Shown in pieces: positions 8,918 to 17,901 of a stretch of 64,000 nucleotides of DNA; the stretch's first letter is position 1, and each line of letters begins with the position of its first letter. Both the position numbers and the translations under genes were made by a program. Under the pieces are notes generated by a model. The model saw only the letters and a list, made by a program, of their open reading frames with translations. It did not search any database and was not told where the DNA came from. Source of the stretch: an uncultured Pseudomonadota bacterium (GTDB lineage Bacteria; Myxococcota_A; UBA796; GCA-2862545); NCBI GenBank assembly GCA_913061235.1, contig CAJXTB010000028.1, positions 1-64,000 on the forward strand. The letters run 5' to 3'.

Positions 8918-10651
8918 ATGCGACTAATGTTGGGTTTGTGTGTGGTGATGGCGATGGCCTGCAATGACAAGGACACCGGCGATAGTGACATCGGTACCGA
9001 GGCGGATACCGAAGCACCTCTGGCGTCAGTGTCGGTGACAGGCGCGGTGTCAGGCTTGTTCAACGGTGCCGCCGCGTTGCAGCTCAATGGAGCCGGTGAT
9101 GTCTCCATTGGCGAAGACGGGACCTTCTCCTTTGACGATGCACTGTTTGAAGGCGACGACTTTGACGTCACCGTCCTCACACAACCACCGGGCCAGTCGT
9201 GTGACGTTGTTGGCGGAAGCGGTACTGCACAGGCCGACATCACCGACGTACAGGTCGTCTGCGGTTGTGACTTTTCGGCTGCCTTGCGGGACGAACGCAT
9301 TGTGCCAAGCGTCCTCATCAACGACGTCAACGCGCTCAACTTCAACGCTGTGACACCGTTGCGTGGCTTTGAGGCAACGTTGGACTGGGTTGTGTCGTGC
9401 GGCTCGGTGAACCACACACTGTTCCGGTCAGGCGAGACGGCTCCCGACCTTGAGGACAGTACCCTTGACGGGGGAGTCATCGCCGAGACGTTTCCAGAGG
9501 CATGGTCGGGTAGCACTGCGTGGTCCCTTGTCGGTATCCAGGATATTTCCCGGCGTGGACGCCTGACAACACCCGCGCTGTACCGCGCATCGCCACCCAG
9601 CTGGGAACCCGAGGCGGTCTTGTACCCGGGTGCAGTCGTCGGCTCGGTGACTGTGCTTTCCAACCGCTCAGCGGATGTCGGGTCAGACGGCGTAGTCGTT
9701 GGACTCGTGGTTGTGGAGGATGGCTCAAATGAACGGTTGGCTGTGGCCAAGGTGGATGGCGATGTCCTGTCCATCGCGTTCGACAGCGCAGACGGTGTGG
9801 ACATTGATGGTGTCAGCCAGGCTGTGTGCAACGTAGGCGACCCTGTGTGGTCCGCGGATGGACACATGGCAGTGCCGGTTACCTACGGAAATAGCTGTCT
9901 GGCACGTGGCTTCAGCGATTTCTTCGGTGGCCTGCTTGTGGTCTCTGATGGCGAAGCCCCAAGACTTGTGCTGGGCGACACGGATGTTGACCCCGTCGCG
10001 GGGCGTCTGTACCAGATTTCGGATGTTGCCGTTGACGATACGGGCCACGCGACTCTGCGTGAGTGGCGCTGCCCGGACGGGCAACGGTGCGTCCGACCCG
10101 AAGGTGGCACCGAGCTTGTGCAAGTCGACCTTGAAACCGGTGATTCGGAAGTCGTTGTGCGCTTTGGCGGCATCTACACCGCTGGGGTCACGGTCACCGC
10201 AATCAACACGTTCGACGTGGCTTTGACCGGTGAGGTTGCCCTACACGTTGACACAGAAGACGCTGCGTGTCGCCGCGGTGGATGCCCGACGAACGAGCGG
10301 GCTGCTTGGTGGGATGGCGAGCTGCAGAACAGTCTGACCAGCGGTGAAGAGCTCTCTGGCTACACTGTGAACCGAGCCATTCGGACAGTCTCTGCGACGA
10401 CAAGCGGTCGAATGGGCGTTCTTGCTGCGCTGTACGAAACACAGCCGACCAACAATGGCCACGATGCGTTTGTGTGCTGGGATGCCGAAGGCGGCAGCGC
10501 AGTCGCCCTCGGTCGACCCACAAACGGCGAGACCGAGCTTGTTGTGGATACAGTGCTTTCCGCCTCGCTCAATGATGATGGGAACTTCGCAGCCACTGTG
10601 ACCGAGGACGGAGGTTCGGGCGCGCGGATGCTGCTCGGTTCCTGCCCGTAG
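8918..10651 (+). CDS. Lipoprotein of unknown function
   Basis: The start at 8918 follows an AAGGAG ribosome binding site and yields a 577-residue protein with a lipoprotein signal peptide: lipobox Met-Ala-Met-Ala-Cys with Asn-Asp after the cysteine. An Asp/Thr-rich linker (about 17-35) precedes an immunoglobulin/carboxypeptidase-regulatory-like beta domain (about 38-110) and a long beta-rich region with paired cysteines, possibly a propeller. No catalytic motif is recognised. It lies 86 bp after the kinase gene in the same direction and could be its partner or simply the last gene of the unit; the terminator at 10849 closes the unit. Confidence 0.75.
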   Translation: MRLMLGLCVVMAMACNDKDTGDSDIGTEADTEAPLASVSVTGAVSGLFNGAAALQLNGAGDVSIGEDGTFSFDDALFEGDDFDVTVLTQPPGQSCDVVGGSGTAQADITDVQVVCGCDFSAALRDERIVPSVLINDVNALNFNAVTPLRGFEATLDWVVSCGSVNHTLFRSGETAPDLEDSTLDGGVIAETFPEAWSGSTAWSLVGIQDISRRGRLTTPALYRASPPSWEPEAVLYPGAVVGSVTVLSNRSADVGSDGVVVGLVVVEDGSNERLAVAKVDGDVLSIAFDSADGVDIDGVSQAVCNVGDPVWSADGHMAVPVTYGNSCLARGFSDFFGGLLVVSDGEAPRLVLGDTDVDPVAGRLYQISDVAVDDTGHATLREWRCPDGQRCVRPEGGTELVQVDLETGDSEVVVRFGGIYTAGVTVTAINTFDVALTGEVALHVDTEDAACRRGGCPTNERAAWWDGELQNSLTSGEELSGYTVNRAIRTVSATTSGRMGVLAALYETQPTNNGHDAFVCWDAEGGSAVALGRPTNGETELVVDTVLSASLNDDGNFAATVTEDGGSGARMLLGSCP

Positions 10652-10848
10652 TTGTGTTGGAGCGGCGAGGCGGTCGTTGCCGTCTCGCTGTTCACGAGCA
10701 TCCAGTGGACCCAACCTAGGACCGCTGCTCGAAGGGCACTTAGAGCGTGTTCTTGTGCAGTTCGGCGTGCCCAAGTAGCGCGCGCCAGGACTGCACAAAG
10801 AAAATCGTGGTCGCTGTTGGCATCCAGGCGGCCCCCCCCAAACGAAGA

Positions 10849-10889
10849 CACGCCAAACCGAAAATCCCTGTTTGGCGTGCTTTTTTTTT
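10849..10889 (+). terminator. Strong Rho-independent terminator
   Basis: CACGCCAAAC (10849-10858) pairs perfectly with GTTTGGCGTG (10870-10879) and is followed by C and nine T residues on the plus strand. It lies about 200 bp after the lipoprotein gene; the stretch between (10652-10848) shows no gene. Confidence 0.9.
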
Positions 10890-10928
10890 GGACCTGCTGG
10901 CAGGAGGCAGCAGCCCCTCGCTCCTCGT

Positions 10929-11888
10929 CTACAGCTTGGCTGCGAGCATGGCTTCGAGCTCTTCTAGGGCCTTGCTGAAGCCTGCAATGCCTTCATCGAG
11001 CTTGTCGTTTGCCATGCGGTCTTGTGCGTGCATGGCGTCGAACACCGGCTTGCTCATCTCAAGACGTGCCATGCCGAGCTCGGCTGCGGTGTCTGCGGAC
11101 AGCTTGCGCGGTAGCTCCGCCTCGGTCTCAGCGAGCACGGTGAGGAACTTTGGAGCGATGGTGAGCAGGTCGCAGCCGGCCAGCTCCGTGATCTCTGCCA
11201 AGTTGCGAAAGCTGGCACCCATGACCTCGGTCTTGTGGCCGTGGCGCTTGAAGTAGTTGTAGATGGTTGTGACGCTGACCACACCTGGGTCTTCCGTCGC
11301 CGCGTAGCTGTCCTTGCCGGTGTCCTTCTTGTACCAGTCCAAGATTCGGCCAACAAAGGGGCTAATCAGCGTGACCTTTGCCTCGGCACAGGCCACCGCT
11401 TGGTGCAGTCCGAACAACAAGGTGAGGTTGCAGTGAATGCCCTCGGTCTCCAAGATTTCGGCTGCCTGAATCCCTTCCCAGGTCGCGGCAATCTTGATGA
11501 GGATGCGGTCGCGAGACATGCCGGCATCTTCGTACAGACCAATCAGGAATCGTGCTTTGTCCAACGTTCCCTGCATGTCATACGAGAGGCGGGCGTCGAC
11601 CTCGGTGCTCACACGGCCCGGAATGAGAGCCAGGATGCGCAGGCCAAACTCGACGGCCAGGCGGTCGATAGCAAACCCAACAATGGCCTCGTTGCTGTCG
11701 CCTTTGCCTCTGGCCCAAGTCAGTGCAGCGTCCACCACGTCTGCGTACTCTGGCATCTGAGCGGCTTTGGTGATGAGCGACGGGTTGGTCGTGGCGTCCT
11801 GCGGCTTGTGCGCACGGATAGCCTCGATGTCGCCGGTGTCAGCGACGACAACGGTCATGGACTTGAGTTGGTCGAGCAGAGTGGCCAT
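10929..11888 (-). CDS. tal: Transaldolase
   Basis: The 319-residue protein matches the long TalB-type transaldolases of the pentose phosphate pathway, which transfer a dihydroxyacetone unit from sedoheptulose 7-phosphate to glyceraldehyde 3-phosphate. Visible signatures are DATTNPSLI (31-39) with the catalytic Asp near 17, and the Schiff-base Lys132 in the block [12 protein letters not shown]. Length is typical (about 317 in E. coli TalB). A GGAGG site precedes the ATG. It is the last gene of a co-directional run after icd, an NhaR-like regulator and can, with 24 bp separating it from can. Confidence 0.96.
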   Translation of the reverse strand: MATLLDQLKSMTVVVADTGDIEAIRAHKPQDATTNPSLITKAAQMPEYADVVDAALTWARGKGDSNEAIVGFAIDRLAVEFGLRILALIPGRVSTEVDARLSYDMQGTLDKARFLIGLYEDAGMSRDRILIKIAATWEGIQAAEILETEGIHCNLTLLFGLHQAVACAEAKVTLISPFVGRILDWYKKDTGKDSYAATEDPGVVSVTTIYNYFKRHGHKTEVMGASFRNLAEITELAGCDLLTIAPKFLTVLAETEAELPRKLSADTAAELGMARLEMSKPVFDAMHAQDRMANDKLDEGIAGFSKALEELEAMLAAKL

Positions 11889-11912
11889 GGAAACCTCCAG
11901 AATGCGGGGTAT

Positions 11913-12542
11913 TTAAGCGGTGACGCCGAAGATATCGGCCATAGCCTGCTGTTCGGAGGCGATGTCGACTTCCAGGTCTTGCAGAAGTCCGGTCTCCAGG
12001 TGGAATACCCAGCCGTGAATCTGCGGGGCCTTTCCTTCCCGGGTGGCTGCCTGTACGGAGGTGGTCTTGGCCACATTGAGGCACTGTGCCATGACGTTCA
12101 GCTCGATGAGGCGTGCTACGCGCGCTTCACCCTCGAGGGCGTCCAGCTCGGCTTTGTGAGCGTAGTACACGTCCTTGATGACACGAATCCATGGGTTGAG
12201 AACACCCAGGTCTGTGTGCGTGAGGGACGCCTTGACGCCACCACAGCCCGAGTGTCCGCAGACAACAATGTGCCGTACACCCAGATGAGCCACGGCGTAC
12301 TCGATGACGGCTTGGATGTTGGTGTCGGTGTGGTCGACGAGGTTGGCGACGTTGCGGTGAACGAACACGTCTCCTGGACCCAGACCCATCACCTGTGCGG
12401 CAGGAACACGACTATCGGCACAACCGATGAACAAGAAGTCGGGGTCTTGGCCTTTGGCGAGGTTGTTGAAGAAGTCTGGGTTCGACTTCTTGATGGCGTT
12501 AGCCCAGCTCTTGTTGTTGTCGAAAACGGCAGCAGTAGACAT
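11913..12542 (-). CDS. can: Beta-class carbonic anhydrase
   Basis: The 209-residue protein has all the beta-carbonic anhydrase zinc and catalytic residues: Cys41, Asp43 and Arg45 in CADSRV, His97 and Cys100 in HSGCGG. It interconverts CO2 and bicarbonate in the cytoplasm. Length and sequence fit the Can/plant-type clade. It sits 30 bp after the NhaR-like regulator and 24 bp before transaldolase. A short perfect hairpin lies immediately upstream of its ribosome binding site. Co-transcription with isocitrate dehydrogenase, which releases CO2, gives a plausible metabolic link but is inference. Confidence 0.96.
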   Translation of the reverse strand: MSTAAVFDNNKSWANAIKKSNPDFFNNLAKGQDPDFLFIGCADSRVPAAQVMGLGPGDVFVHRNVANLVDHTDTNIQAVIEYAVAHLGVRHIVVCGHSGCGGVKASLTHTDLGVLNPWIRVIKDVYYAHKAELDALEGEARVARLIELNVMAQCLNVAKTTSVQAATREGKAPQIHGWVFHLETGLLQDLEVDIASEQQAMADIFGVTA

Positions 12543-12550
12543 AGGAAACT

Positions 12551-12568
12551 CCGGTCAGTTTGGACCGG
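12551..12568 (-). promoter_or_regulatory. Small perfect hairpin upstream of the can start
   Basis: CCGGTC and GACCGG flank a 6-base loop in the 30-bp gap between the regulator and can. On the minus strand the 3' stem runs into the GGAG ribosome binding site. It could modulate translation or processing of the polycistronic RNA; it has no T run, so it is not a terminator. Confidence 0.35.
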
Positions 12569-12572
12569 TCGC

Positions 12573-13475
12573 CTAACGTGCTGAGCCTGACTCGGGCGCA
12601 ACAACCTCATCTCCCCACAACGCCCGGATGGCTGGGTCTGTGGGGTTGCTGTCGCGGGTGATGACGAAGGCGCGCTCGCGGACCTCTTCGGTTGTGCCGA
12701 TGCACACCACTCGGTAGCTCTCCAAGATGGCATCTTTCATGGTCTCCGGTGCCGCGAAGATGCCGACCGCAGCGTCACCCAGAGCTTTCATGACGGCGGA
12801 GTCATCGACAACCACGCTGATCGGAGGATCCAGTTCATGGTCTTCCCACCACGACTCCAGTGCAGAGCGCAGCACGGTCCCTTTCGGCGGGACAATCCAT
12901 GGAACTCGGTTCAGGCCATTGGGAAGGTCGGTGCCGATGATCTCGGCGAGTGACTCAGCGCCGAACACGGCGATTCCACTCGAGACTCGCTCGTGGTCGT
13001 GGGTGGATGCGGTGACCCAGCTGGGTGTTGGACCGTCGGATAGGACGGCGTCTACGCGGCGAGCGATGAGCTCCCCGAGCAGGTCATCCGCCGTGCCGCT
13101 GTGCAGCACCAACGTCACGTCGTCACCGGATGCCTGTGTCACGATTTCTCGGACAATGAGCTTGGGGAGCACGCTACTGACCCCAATATGAACGTCTCGA
13201 CGACGCTCGCCGGATGCGACGCGGACGACGTCTTGCCCAGCGGCAAAGATGGCGTCTGCGTGGGCCAAGATCTGCCGGCCAAAGTTGGTGACAACAATGC
13301 CCCGGCCCGCCCGCTCGAGAAGGGGAGAGCCGAGGTCGGCTTCGAGTGCTTTGATCTGACCGGAGATGGTCGATGGGGCCAAGTGCAGCTGGCGTGCTGC
13401 CCGCTGCACCGAGCCCTCGTGCGCAACCGTACGAAAATAGCGAAGATGCTGGTAGTTCAGGTCTCGCTCTCGCAC
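12573..13475 (-). CDS. LysR-family transcriptional regulator, NhaR-like
   Basis: The 300-residue protein opens with LNYQHLRYF and a helix-turn-helix (about 18-65) containing GSVQRAARQLHLAPSTIS, which is the NhaR version of the LysR DNA-binding domain. The remaining 210 residues fit the LysR effector-binding domain. NhaR proteins respond to Na+ or pH in enterobacteria, but here the gene is embedded between icd (18 bp upstream) and can (30 bp downstream), so it may instead regulate this carbon-metabolism unit. An alternative view is that it controls a distant transporter. The family call is strong; the signal is unknown. Confidence 0.88.
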   Translation of the reverse strand: MRERDLNYQHLRYFRTVAHEGSVQRAARQLHLAPSTISGQIKALEADLGSPLLERAGRGIVVTNFGRQILAHADAIFAAGQDVVRVASGERRRDVHIGVSSVLPKLIVREIVTQASGDDVTLVLHSGTADDLLGELIARRVDAVLSDGPTPSWVTASTHDHERVSSGIAVFGAESLAEIIGTDLPNGLNRVPWIVPPKGTVLRSALESWWEDHELDPPISVVVDDSAVMKALGDAAVGIFAAPETMKDAILESYRVVCIGTTEEVRERAFVITRDSNPTDPAIRALWGDEVVAPESGSAR

Positions 13476-13493
13476 GGTGAGCCTCCGGTCGGT

Positions 13494-14924
13494 CTATTGG
13501 CCTTGCGCCAGGCTGTATTGCGCCTCGTTGTCGATCTGCAAGAGAGCCTCGGTCGAGCACACGCGCAGGGTCTGACTCACATCTGCGGCGAGCGTATAGA
13601 TTGCTGCATTCTCGACGACGGTGTCGGACTCGACACGGACCCGGTGGTGATTGACGCAGTCGGTGAAGACTGAGCCGGTCGGCCAGACCTGGGTGCCACG
13701 GTTGCTGATCATCACTACGCTCATGCCCGCTGGACAGGCGGCGTTGACGACCTCTGCGACGTGTGTCGGAGTGGCGTCGGAGTCGATGAACAAGTCCACG
13801 CCCTTGGTGGTCTCCGAACCGGCTCGTGGCGAGGTCATCATGCGCTGGGTGTCGCGAGCAGGAGCGCGCAGGGCCGGTGCGATGTTCTTTGTGTGCTCGA
13901 GATCGACCGGCTCCAACGCTTCGATGACGAGGTCGCGGAACACCTGGGTCTGGAAGGGGACCGGCGTACAACCCAGGTCGGGTGCGCGGAAGCAGTTGCG
14001 ATGGGCCTTCTCAAGTGCCGCTTCAATCTGGTCGGCCCATGCCATCAGACCGAGGTGACGAAGCATGATGCAGCCCGACAGCATTAGTGCGGTTGGATTG
14101 GCGAGTCCCTGGCCGGCAATGTCCGGTGCGGTTCCATGAACCGCTTCGAAGATGGCAATGTGGTCGCCAATGTTGGCGGACGGGGCGTAGGCCAAGCCTC
14201 CAACGAGACCTGCACACAGGTCCGACAAGATGTCGCCTTGCAGGTTGGGGAGGACGATGACGTCGAAGCTATTGGGCTTCATCACCAGCTCCATGGCCAT
14301 GGCGTCTACAATCCGGTCGTCGGAGTTGATGTCCGGGTATTCCTTGGCGACTTCGCGGAAGACTTCCAGGAACAGGCCGTCCGTGAGCTTCATGATGTTG
14401 GCTTTGTGGCCCGCGGTGATGCGACGAGCACCCTTGCGGCGAGCGACCTCAAAGGCGTAGCGAACCACGGCTTCGGACCCTGGACGGGTGATGAGACGAC
14501 GGCACTGTGCGACATCATGAGTCTGCATGTGCTCGATGGCACCGTAGGTGTCTTCGATGTTCTCGCGGACCATTGTGATGTCAATGTCCGGGTGCTGGTA
14601 ACGACCGCGTGGGACGCCGTTCAGGGTGCGGAAGATGCGCTTGTTCGCGTAGGTATTCCACGTCTTTCGTGCGGTGACGTTGATGCTCTTGACACCCTTG
14701 CCGCTCGGGGTGGCCATGGGGCCCTTGAAGAGTACACCGAGGTCTTCGATGGTCTGCTTAGCTTCGTCTGTGATGCCGGCAGGAACTCCGTTTTCCCACA
14801 CAGAAAGACCCATCTCGACGGGTACAAACTCAATGGGAACGCCAGCAGCTTTGAACACTGCGAGCGTGGCGTCCATGATCTCGGAACCAATACCATCACC
14901 TTGGGCAACTGCGACACGATGCAT
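13494..14924 (-). CDS. icd: Isocitrate dehydrogenase, Thermus-type with C-terminal extension
   Basis: The protein (476 residues) belongs to the beta-decarboxylating dehydrogenases. Residues 1-330 are the catalytic core: GDGIG near the N-terminus, the substrate loop with SxN (KSINVTARK, about 79-87), the Arg-x-x-Glu region RENIEDTYG, and the metal-binding region DAMAMELVMKPNSFDV. The extra 140 residues after position 335 match the extension of Thermus thermophilus-type isocitrate dehydrogenases rather than isopropylmalate dehydrogenase (about 350 residues). It oxidises isocitrate to 2-oxoglutarate and CO2 in the TCA cycle. A full AAGGAGGTG ribosome binding site precedes the ATG. It is first of a four-gene run with the NhaR-like gene, can and tal. 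Confidence 0.9.
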   Translation of the reverse strand: MHRVAVAQGDGIGSEIMDATLAVFKAAGVPIEFVPVEMGLSVWENGVPAGITDEAKQTIEDLGVLFKGPMATPSGKGVKSINVTARKTWNTYANKRIFRTLNGVPRGRYQHPDIDITMVRENIEDTYGAIEHMQTHDVAQCRRLITRPGSEAVVRYAFEVARRKGARRITAGHKANIMKLTDGLFLEVFREVAKEYPDINSDDRIVDAMAMELVMKPNSFDVIVLPNLQGDILSDLCAGLVGGLAYAPSANIGDHIAIFEAVHGTAPDIAGQGLANPTALMLSGCIMLRHLGLMAWADQIEAALEKAHRNCFRAPDLGCTPVPFQTQVFRDLVIEALEPVDLEHTKNIAPALRAPARDTQRMMTSPRAGSETTKGVDLFIDSDATPTHVAEVVNAACPAGMSVVMISNRGTQVWPTGSVFTDCVNHHRVRVESDTVVENAAIYTLAADVSQTLRVCSTEALLQIDNEAQYSLAQGQ

Positions 14925-15087
14925 TCAGCACCTCCTTGTGAACCGCCATGTAGGAACTCACATGGATGCCATCCAATGGAATTGAAAGGAAAGTGGATTC
15001 GATTTTAACGAATGAATGGTTCTGAACAGGCCCTTGACGAACCGTCGTGCTCAGCGGCGGTCTGTCTGGGTGTGCCTAGGAGGTCCA

Positions 15088-15537
15088 ATGCCGCGTCTAC
15101 AGCCTGTCAACGACAATATGTCCATGATTCCCATGATGAACCTTGTGACCATTCTCATTCCGTTTGTCCTGATGGCGTCGTCGTTCGTGCCACTGGCGGT
15201 GGTTGAGGTCAACGCGCGAACCGAAGGCGGACCCGGGCTGGTGGAGGACTCGGGCGACGTGGCGCGAGTCTTGGTGACCCCCACACAGATTGCGGTGGAG
15301 TGGCAGGGGCAGATTGTCCGTCAGCTCGACTGTGATGGCGGCTGTCGTACCTACGAGTCCGTTCCGGTGGCAGCTCTCGGCGAAGTGCTCGAAGGGCTGG
15401 GCGCCCCGGACGGGACCGGACTCGTGGTGGCGGTTCAGGCAGATGTCCCGTACGACGTGGTCATTGCTGCAATGGACGCGTCGCGGACCTCCGGTGAGGG
15501 CGCTCTGTTCGCTGGCGTGTCGTTGGGGTCGCTCTAG
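15088..15537 (+). CDS. ExbD/TolR-like protein lacking the membrane aspartate
   Basis: The ATG at 15088 follows AGGAGG and gives a 149-residue protein: short cytoplasmic N-terminus, one membrane helix (about residues 16-36) and a periplasmic domain, the layout of ExbD/TolR proton-channel subunits. In ExbD/TolR the helix begins with Pro-x-x-Asp, where Asp carries protons; here the equivalent position reads PMMN, so Asn replaces Asp. The periplasmic part contains a Cys pair and a C-terminal dimer-like domain. No ExbB gene is adjacent. It may be a non-energising paralogue. It converges with the next gene with a 4-bp overlap. Confidence 0.7.
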   Translation: MPRLQPVNDNMSMIPMMNLVTILIPFVLMASSFVPLAVVEVNARTEGGPGLVEDSGDVARVLVTPTQIAVEWQGQIVRQLDCDGGCRTYESVPVAALGEVLEGLGAPDGTGLVVAVQADVPYDVVIAAMDASRTSGEGALFAGVSLGSL

Positions 15538-16112
15538 CGACGGCTGCCACAGGTCAGGTCGACTTGGGCGCACACCTCGGTCGTGCCGTGCGGCGCCGCG
15601 ATGGCAACGACAGTTCCCCCTGGGGTGTCGCAGCTCACAAAGCACGTGCCGCTGATGTCCAACGATGTGGTCGTCAGTCGGACCGTACCGCCGCAGTCGG
15701 TCACACCGACGGACTGTAGAGAGACCGCGCAGCTTGCGTTGATGGAGTACCCGCTGACCAGCACAGTCTCCTCTTCGAAGTTTACGGCCGGCAGGTCCTC
15801 GGTGCTGCCAGTGCTCTGCCACCACGTCTGCCAGGTGGCGTTGCTGTCAATGGTCTCGTGGAACGCTGCTCGCGGCGCGCTCTCTGTGCCGTAGTACTCC
15901 GTCTCTCGGAACAGTTCGCGGAAGGTGGCGTCGACGCAGGTCCCGGTAGACGGCGTACAGGTCCCGCTAGTGTCGCGACGGTCGGGACCGGGAACGGCGG
16001 TGTCGGAGGTAGAGGAGTTTGTGTTGTCCGAGGCGCCCGTCTCAGAGGGGCTGTCGACGCAGGCGAACAGCGCCAGTGTGCATCCCAACACAGCCATGCG
16101 TGTACCTGTCAT
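15534..16112 (-). CDS. Small lipoprotein of unknown function
   Basis: The 192-residue protein has a lipoprotein signal peptide with the lipobox Ala-Leu-Phe-Ala-Cys and Val-Asp after the cysteine, a Ser/Thr/Asp-rich linker to about residue 60, and a compact beta-rich domain with six further cysteines suggestive of disulfides. No family is recognised. It follows the BASS transporter gene by 16 bp on the same strand and overlaps the ExbD-like gene by 4 bp at its 3' end. Confidence 0.65.
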   Translation of the reverse strand: MTGTRMAVLGCTLALFACVDSPSETGASDNTNSSTSDTAVPGPDRRDTSGTCTPSTGTCVDATFRELFRETEYYGTESAPRAAFHETIDSNATWQTWWQSTGSTEDLPAVNFEEETVLVSGYSINASCAVSLQSVGVTDCGGTVRLTTTSLDISGTCFVSCDTPGGTVVAIAAPHGTTEVCAQVDLTCGSRR

Positions 16113-16128
16113 TTGCCTGCCTGTCCGT

Positions 16129-17019
16129 TCATCGAGTTGATGCTAGTGTGTCCTGAGCTGGCACGGGCCGCCACCGAAAGAAAGCCGTCACCCCCGAAGC
16201 GGACAGCAATACGCACAGCGCGTACAATAGCGGCATGCGAAGTAGCAGTTCGTGCTGCGCTTCTGGGAAGGTCGCCACCACAATGCCAATCGCCAAAGCG
16301 CTGTTCTGGATGCCCGTCTCGAGCGCTACAGCGCGCCGGTCACTCTCCTGCAACTTGACTGCCGTTGCCGTGGCGTAGCCGAGAACCATTCCAACACCGC
16401 CGAGGGCTACGGCGGCGACGTACGCATTGAACGGAATCTCAGCGAATGTGGCTCGCTGATTGAGCACGGCAGTCCCCACCAGCAACACCAACACGCCGAG
16501 CCCCGACCACGCCCCAACGCGCTCCACCCACTTGGCGACCGACGCGCTCTTGGCGCGAATACCCATGCCGATCCAGACTGGAATCAACACTAGGACCAGC
16601 GTAATGACAATGTCTTTGATGGGAAGGGCGACTTGTGCGTCTGTGAATGCGCTTCCGTACAGCCACAGCACTGCGGGCATAGCGACAACCGCTACTGCCG
16701 TTGAGACAGCCGTCATGCCGATAGAGAGCGCTACGTTTGCCTTGGAAAAGTAGGCGAACAGGTTGGACGTTGTGCCGCCTGGGGTACAGCCAATGAGTAC
16801 CAGGCCGAGCGCCAGTTCGTTCGGAAGTGACAGTGCTTTCGCTAGCCCGAATGCCACGAGTGGCATCCAGCCAAACTGTGATGCCACGCCAATGACAATG
16901 CCCTTGGGGCTCTTGGCAATGCTGCGTACACTCGAGCGGTCGAGCGTGGTCCCCATGCCCATCATGAGTGTGATGAGAAGAATGGCGAGCAGTGCTTTTT
17001 CAAATCCGGACAGCATCAC
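16129..17019 (-). CDS. BASS-family (bile acid:sodium symporter-like) transporter
   Basis: The 296-residue protein is almost wholly hydrophobic with about nine to ten membrane helices. The block GCTPGGTTSNLFAYFSKAN (about residues 78-96) is the hallmark of bacterial SBF/BASS sodium-coupled transporters, containing the Na+-binding crossover. Substrates in the family are organic anions such as bile acids, pantoate or pyruvate; none can be chosen from sequence. I considered the arsenite exporter Acr3 because arsenic-type genes are nearby, but the Acr3 cysteine motif is absent. Confidence 0.88.
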   Translation of the reverse strand: MMLSGFEKALLAILLITLMMGMGTTLDRSSVRSIAKSPKGIVIGVASQFGWMPLVAFGLAKALSLPNELALGLVLIGCTPGGTTSNLFAYFSKANVALSIGMTAVSTAVAVVAMPAVLWLYGSAFTDAQVALPIKDIVITLVLVLIPVWIGMGIRAKSASVAKWVERVGAWSGLGVLVLLVGTAVLNQRATFAEIPFNAYVAAVALGGVGMVLGYATATAVKLQESDRRAVALETGIQNSALAIGIVVATFPEAQHELLLRMPLLYALCVLLSASGVTAFFRWRPVPAQDTLASTR

Positions 17020-17066
17020 ATCCCTAAAAACACGCCTATCGTGTCACGTTCGCATCCAGGGGGTTT

Positions 17067-17093
17067 GGCCGCCGCTTGTATAAACAGGCGGCC
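17067..17093. other. GGCCGCC hairpin between operons
   Basis: GGCCGCC and GGCGGCC form a perfect 7-bp stem with a 13-base loop in the 89-bp gap below the SRPBCC gene. Neither side has a convincing T run, so it is at best a weak terminator for the minus-strand ArsR-SRPBCC unit. Confidence 0.35.
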
Positions 17094-17108
17094 TTCAAAT
17101 TAGTGGGC

Positions 17109-17564
17109 CTACGACATGGTCGCCAGATGTGCCGCGAACTTGTCGACTGCACTGCGCCAACCACCTGCGGCACCACCCGTCATCTCGGGCTTGGTCGCGT
17201 CGATGACCAGGGTCATGTGCACGCCATCGGCCGCTTCCTCGAATGTGACCGAGGTGAACATGAACTCGGGTCCGAAAGGGGACTTGTAGGCAAGCGTGGT
17301 CTTGGGCTGCACATCTGTGTACGTCGCGTTCACGGTGAATTCGCTGGGACGCCCACCCGCTTTCATCTTTTCGGCCATCTCGGGGCTAGACGCGCGCATG
17401 GTGTACGAGAAGGTTCCACCTTCGTGAAGTTCCATGGTCAGGACCTCCACGGTGAACCCGTTGGGTCCCCACCACGAGCTCAACCCTTTTGGAGTAGCCC
17501 ACAGCTCCCACACCACGTCCAACGGGGCATCCCACACGCGCTCAATGACTTGGCGTCCACTCAT
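17109..17564 (-). CDS. SRPBCC (AHSA1-type) ligand-binding domain protein
   Basis: The 151-residue protein is a START/SRPBCC fold of the AHSA1 branch: the N-terminal RVWDAPLDVVWELWATP and SSWWGPNGF segments are typical. The family forms a hydrophobic ligand pocket. It is encoded 3 bp after an ArsR-family regulator, a pairing that recurs in many bacteria, where the regulator and the SRPBCC protein are co-expressed. The ligand is not known. Length is normal. Confidence 0.9.
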   Translation of the reverse strand: MSGRQVIERVWDAPLDVVWELWATPKGLSSWWGPNGFTVEVLTMELHEGGTFSYTMRASSPEMAEKMKAGGRPSEFTVNATYTDVQPKTTLAYKSPFGPEFMFTSVTFEEAADGVHMTLVIDATKPEMTGGAAGGWRSAVDKFAAHLATMS

Positions 17565-17567
17565 GGC

Positions 17568-17897
17568 TCAACTCTCCTTGTCCGCTTTCGCGGATTGTGC
17601 TTGTTTCAATACGGTCTCGAATCGGTCCAGCCGTTCTTCCCACAGCGCTCGGTACCGGTCGAGCCAGGTGGACAGTTCTTCAAAACGCTCGGGCCGAAGG
17701 CCGTAGATCCGCTGTTGCCCTTGGGCGCGAACGTGGACCAGGCCTGCGTCCTTCAAGATCCGCAGGTGCCGGGAGACGCCGGACTGCGCGATGGGAAGTG
17801 CCTGTACGAGTTCCCCAACAGGCCGGTCTTGCTCCAGGAGGAGCTCTACAATCTGTCTTCGGCGCGGGTCTGCGAGGGCTTGAAGGCAATCATCCAT
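17568..17897 (-). CDS. ArsR-family winged-helix repressor
   Basis: The 109-residue protein has the ArsR fold: LADPRRRQIVELLLE near the start, the recognition helix in IAQSGVSRHLRILKDAGLV (about 36-54), and the wing RAQGQQRIYGL. The metal-binding ELCV motif of ArsR/SmtB sensors is absent, placing it in the group paired with SRPBCC proteins rather than metal sensors. The start codon is only 4 bp from a perfect 12-bp palindrome and has no ribosome binding site, consistent with autorepression and a leaderless transcript. Confidence 0.9.
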   Translation of the reverse strand: MDDCLQALADPRRRQIVELLLEQDRPVGELVQALPIAQSGVSRHLRILKDAGLVHVRAQGQQRIYGLRPERFEELSTWLDRYRALWEERLDRFETVLKQAQSAKADKES

Positions 17898-17901
17898 AAA
17901 A

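Noticed and set aside
11235-12584. A 449-codon plus-strand open frame opposite tal and can
   Set aside because: Both minus-strand genes are unmistakable enzymes with complete active sites; the opposite frame resembles no protein and spans two genes.
14136-15008. A 290-codon plus-strand open frame opposite icd
   Set aside because: Antisense to a well-supported isocitrate dehydrogenase; no ribosome binding site or family similarity.
16129-17019. Acr3-type arsenite exporter, given the nearby ArsR and ArsI-like genes
   Set aside because: The protein has the SBF/BASS motif but not the conserved Acr3 cysteine region, and the nearby ArsR protein lacks a metal-binding motif.
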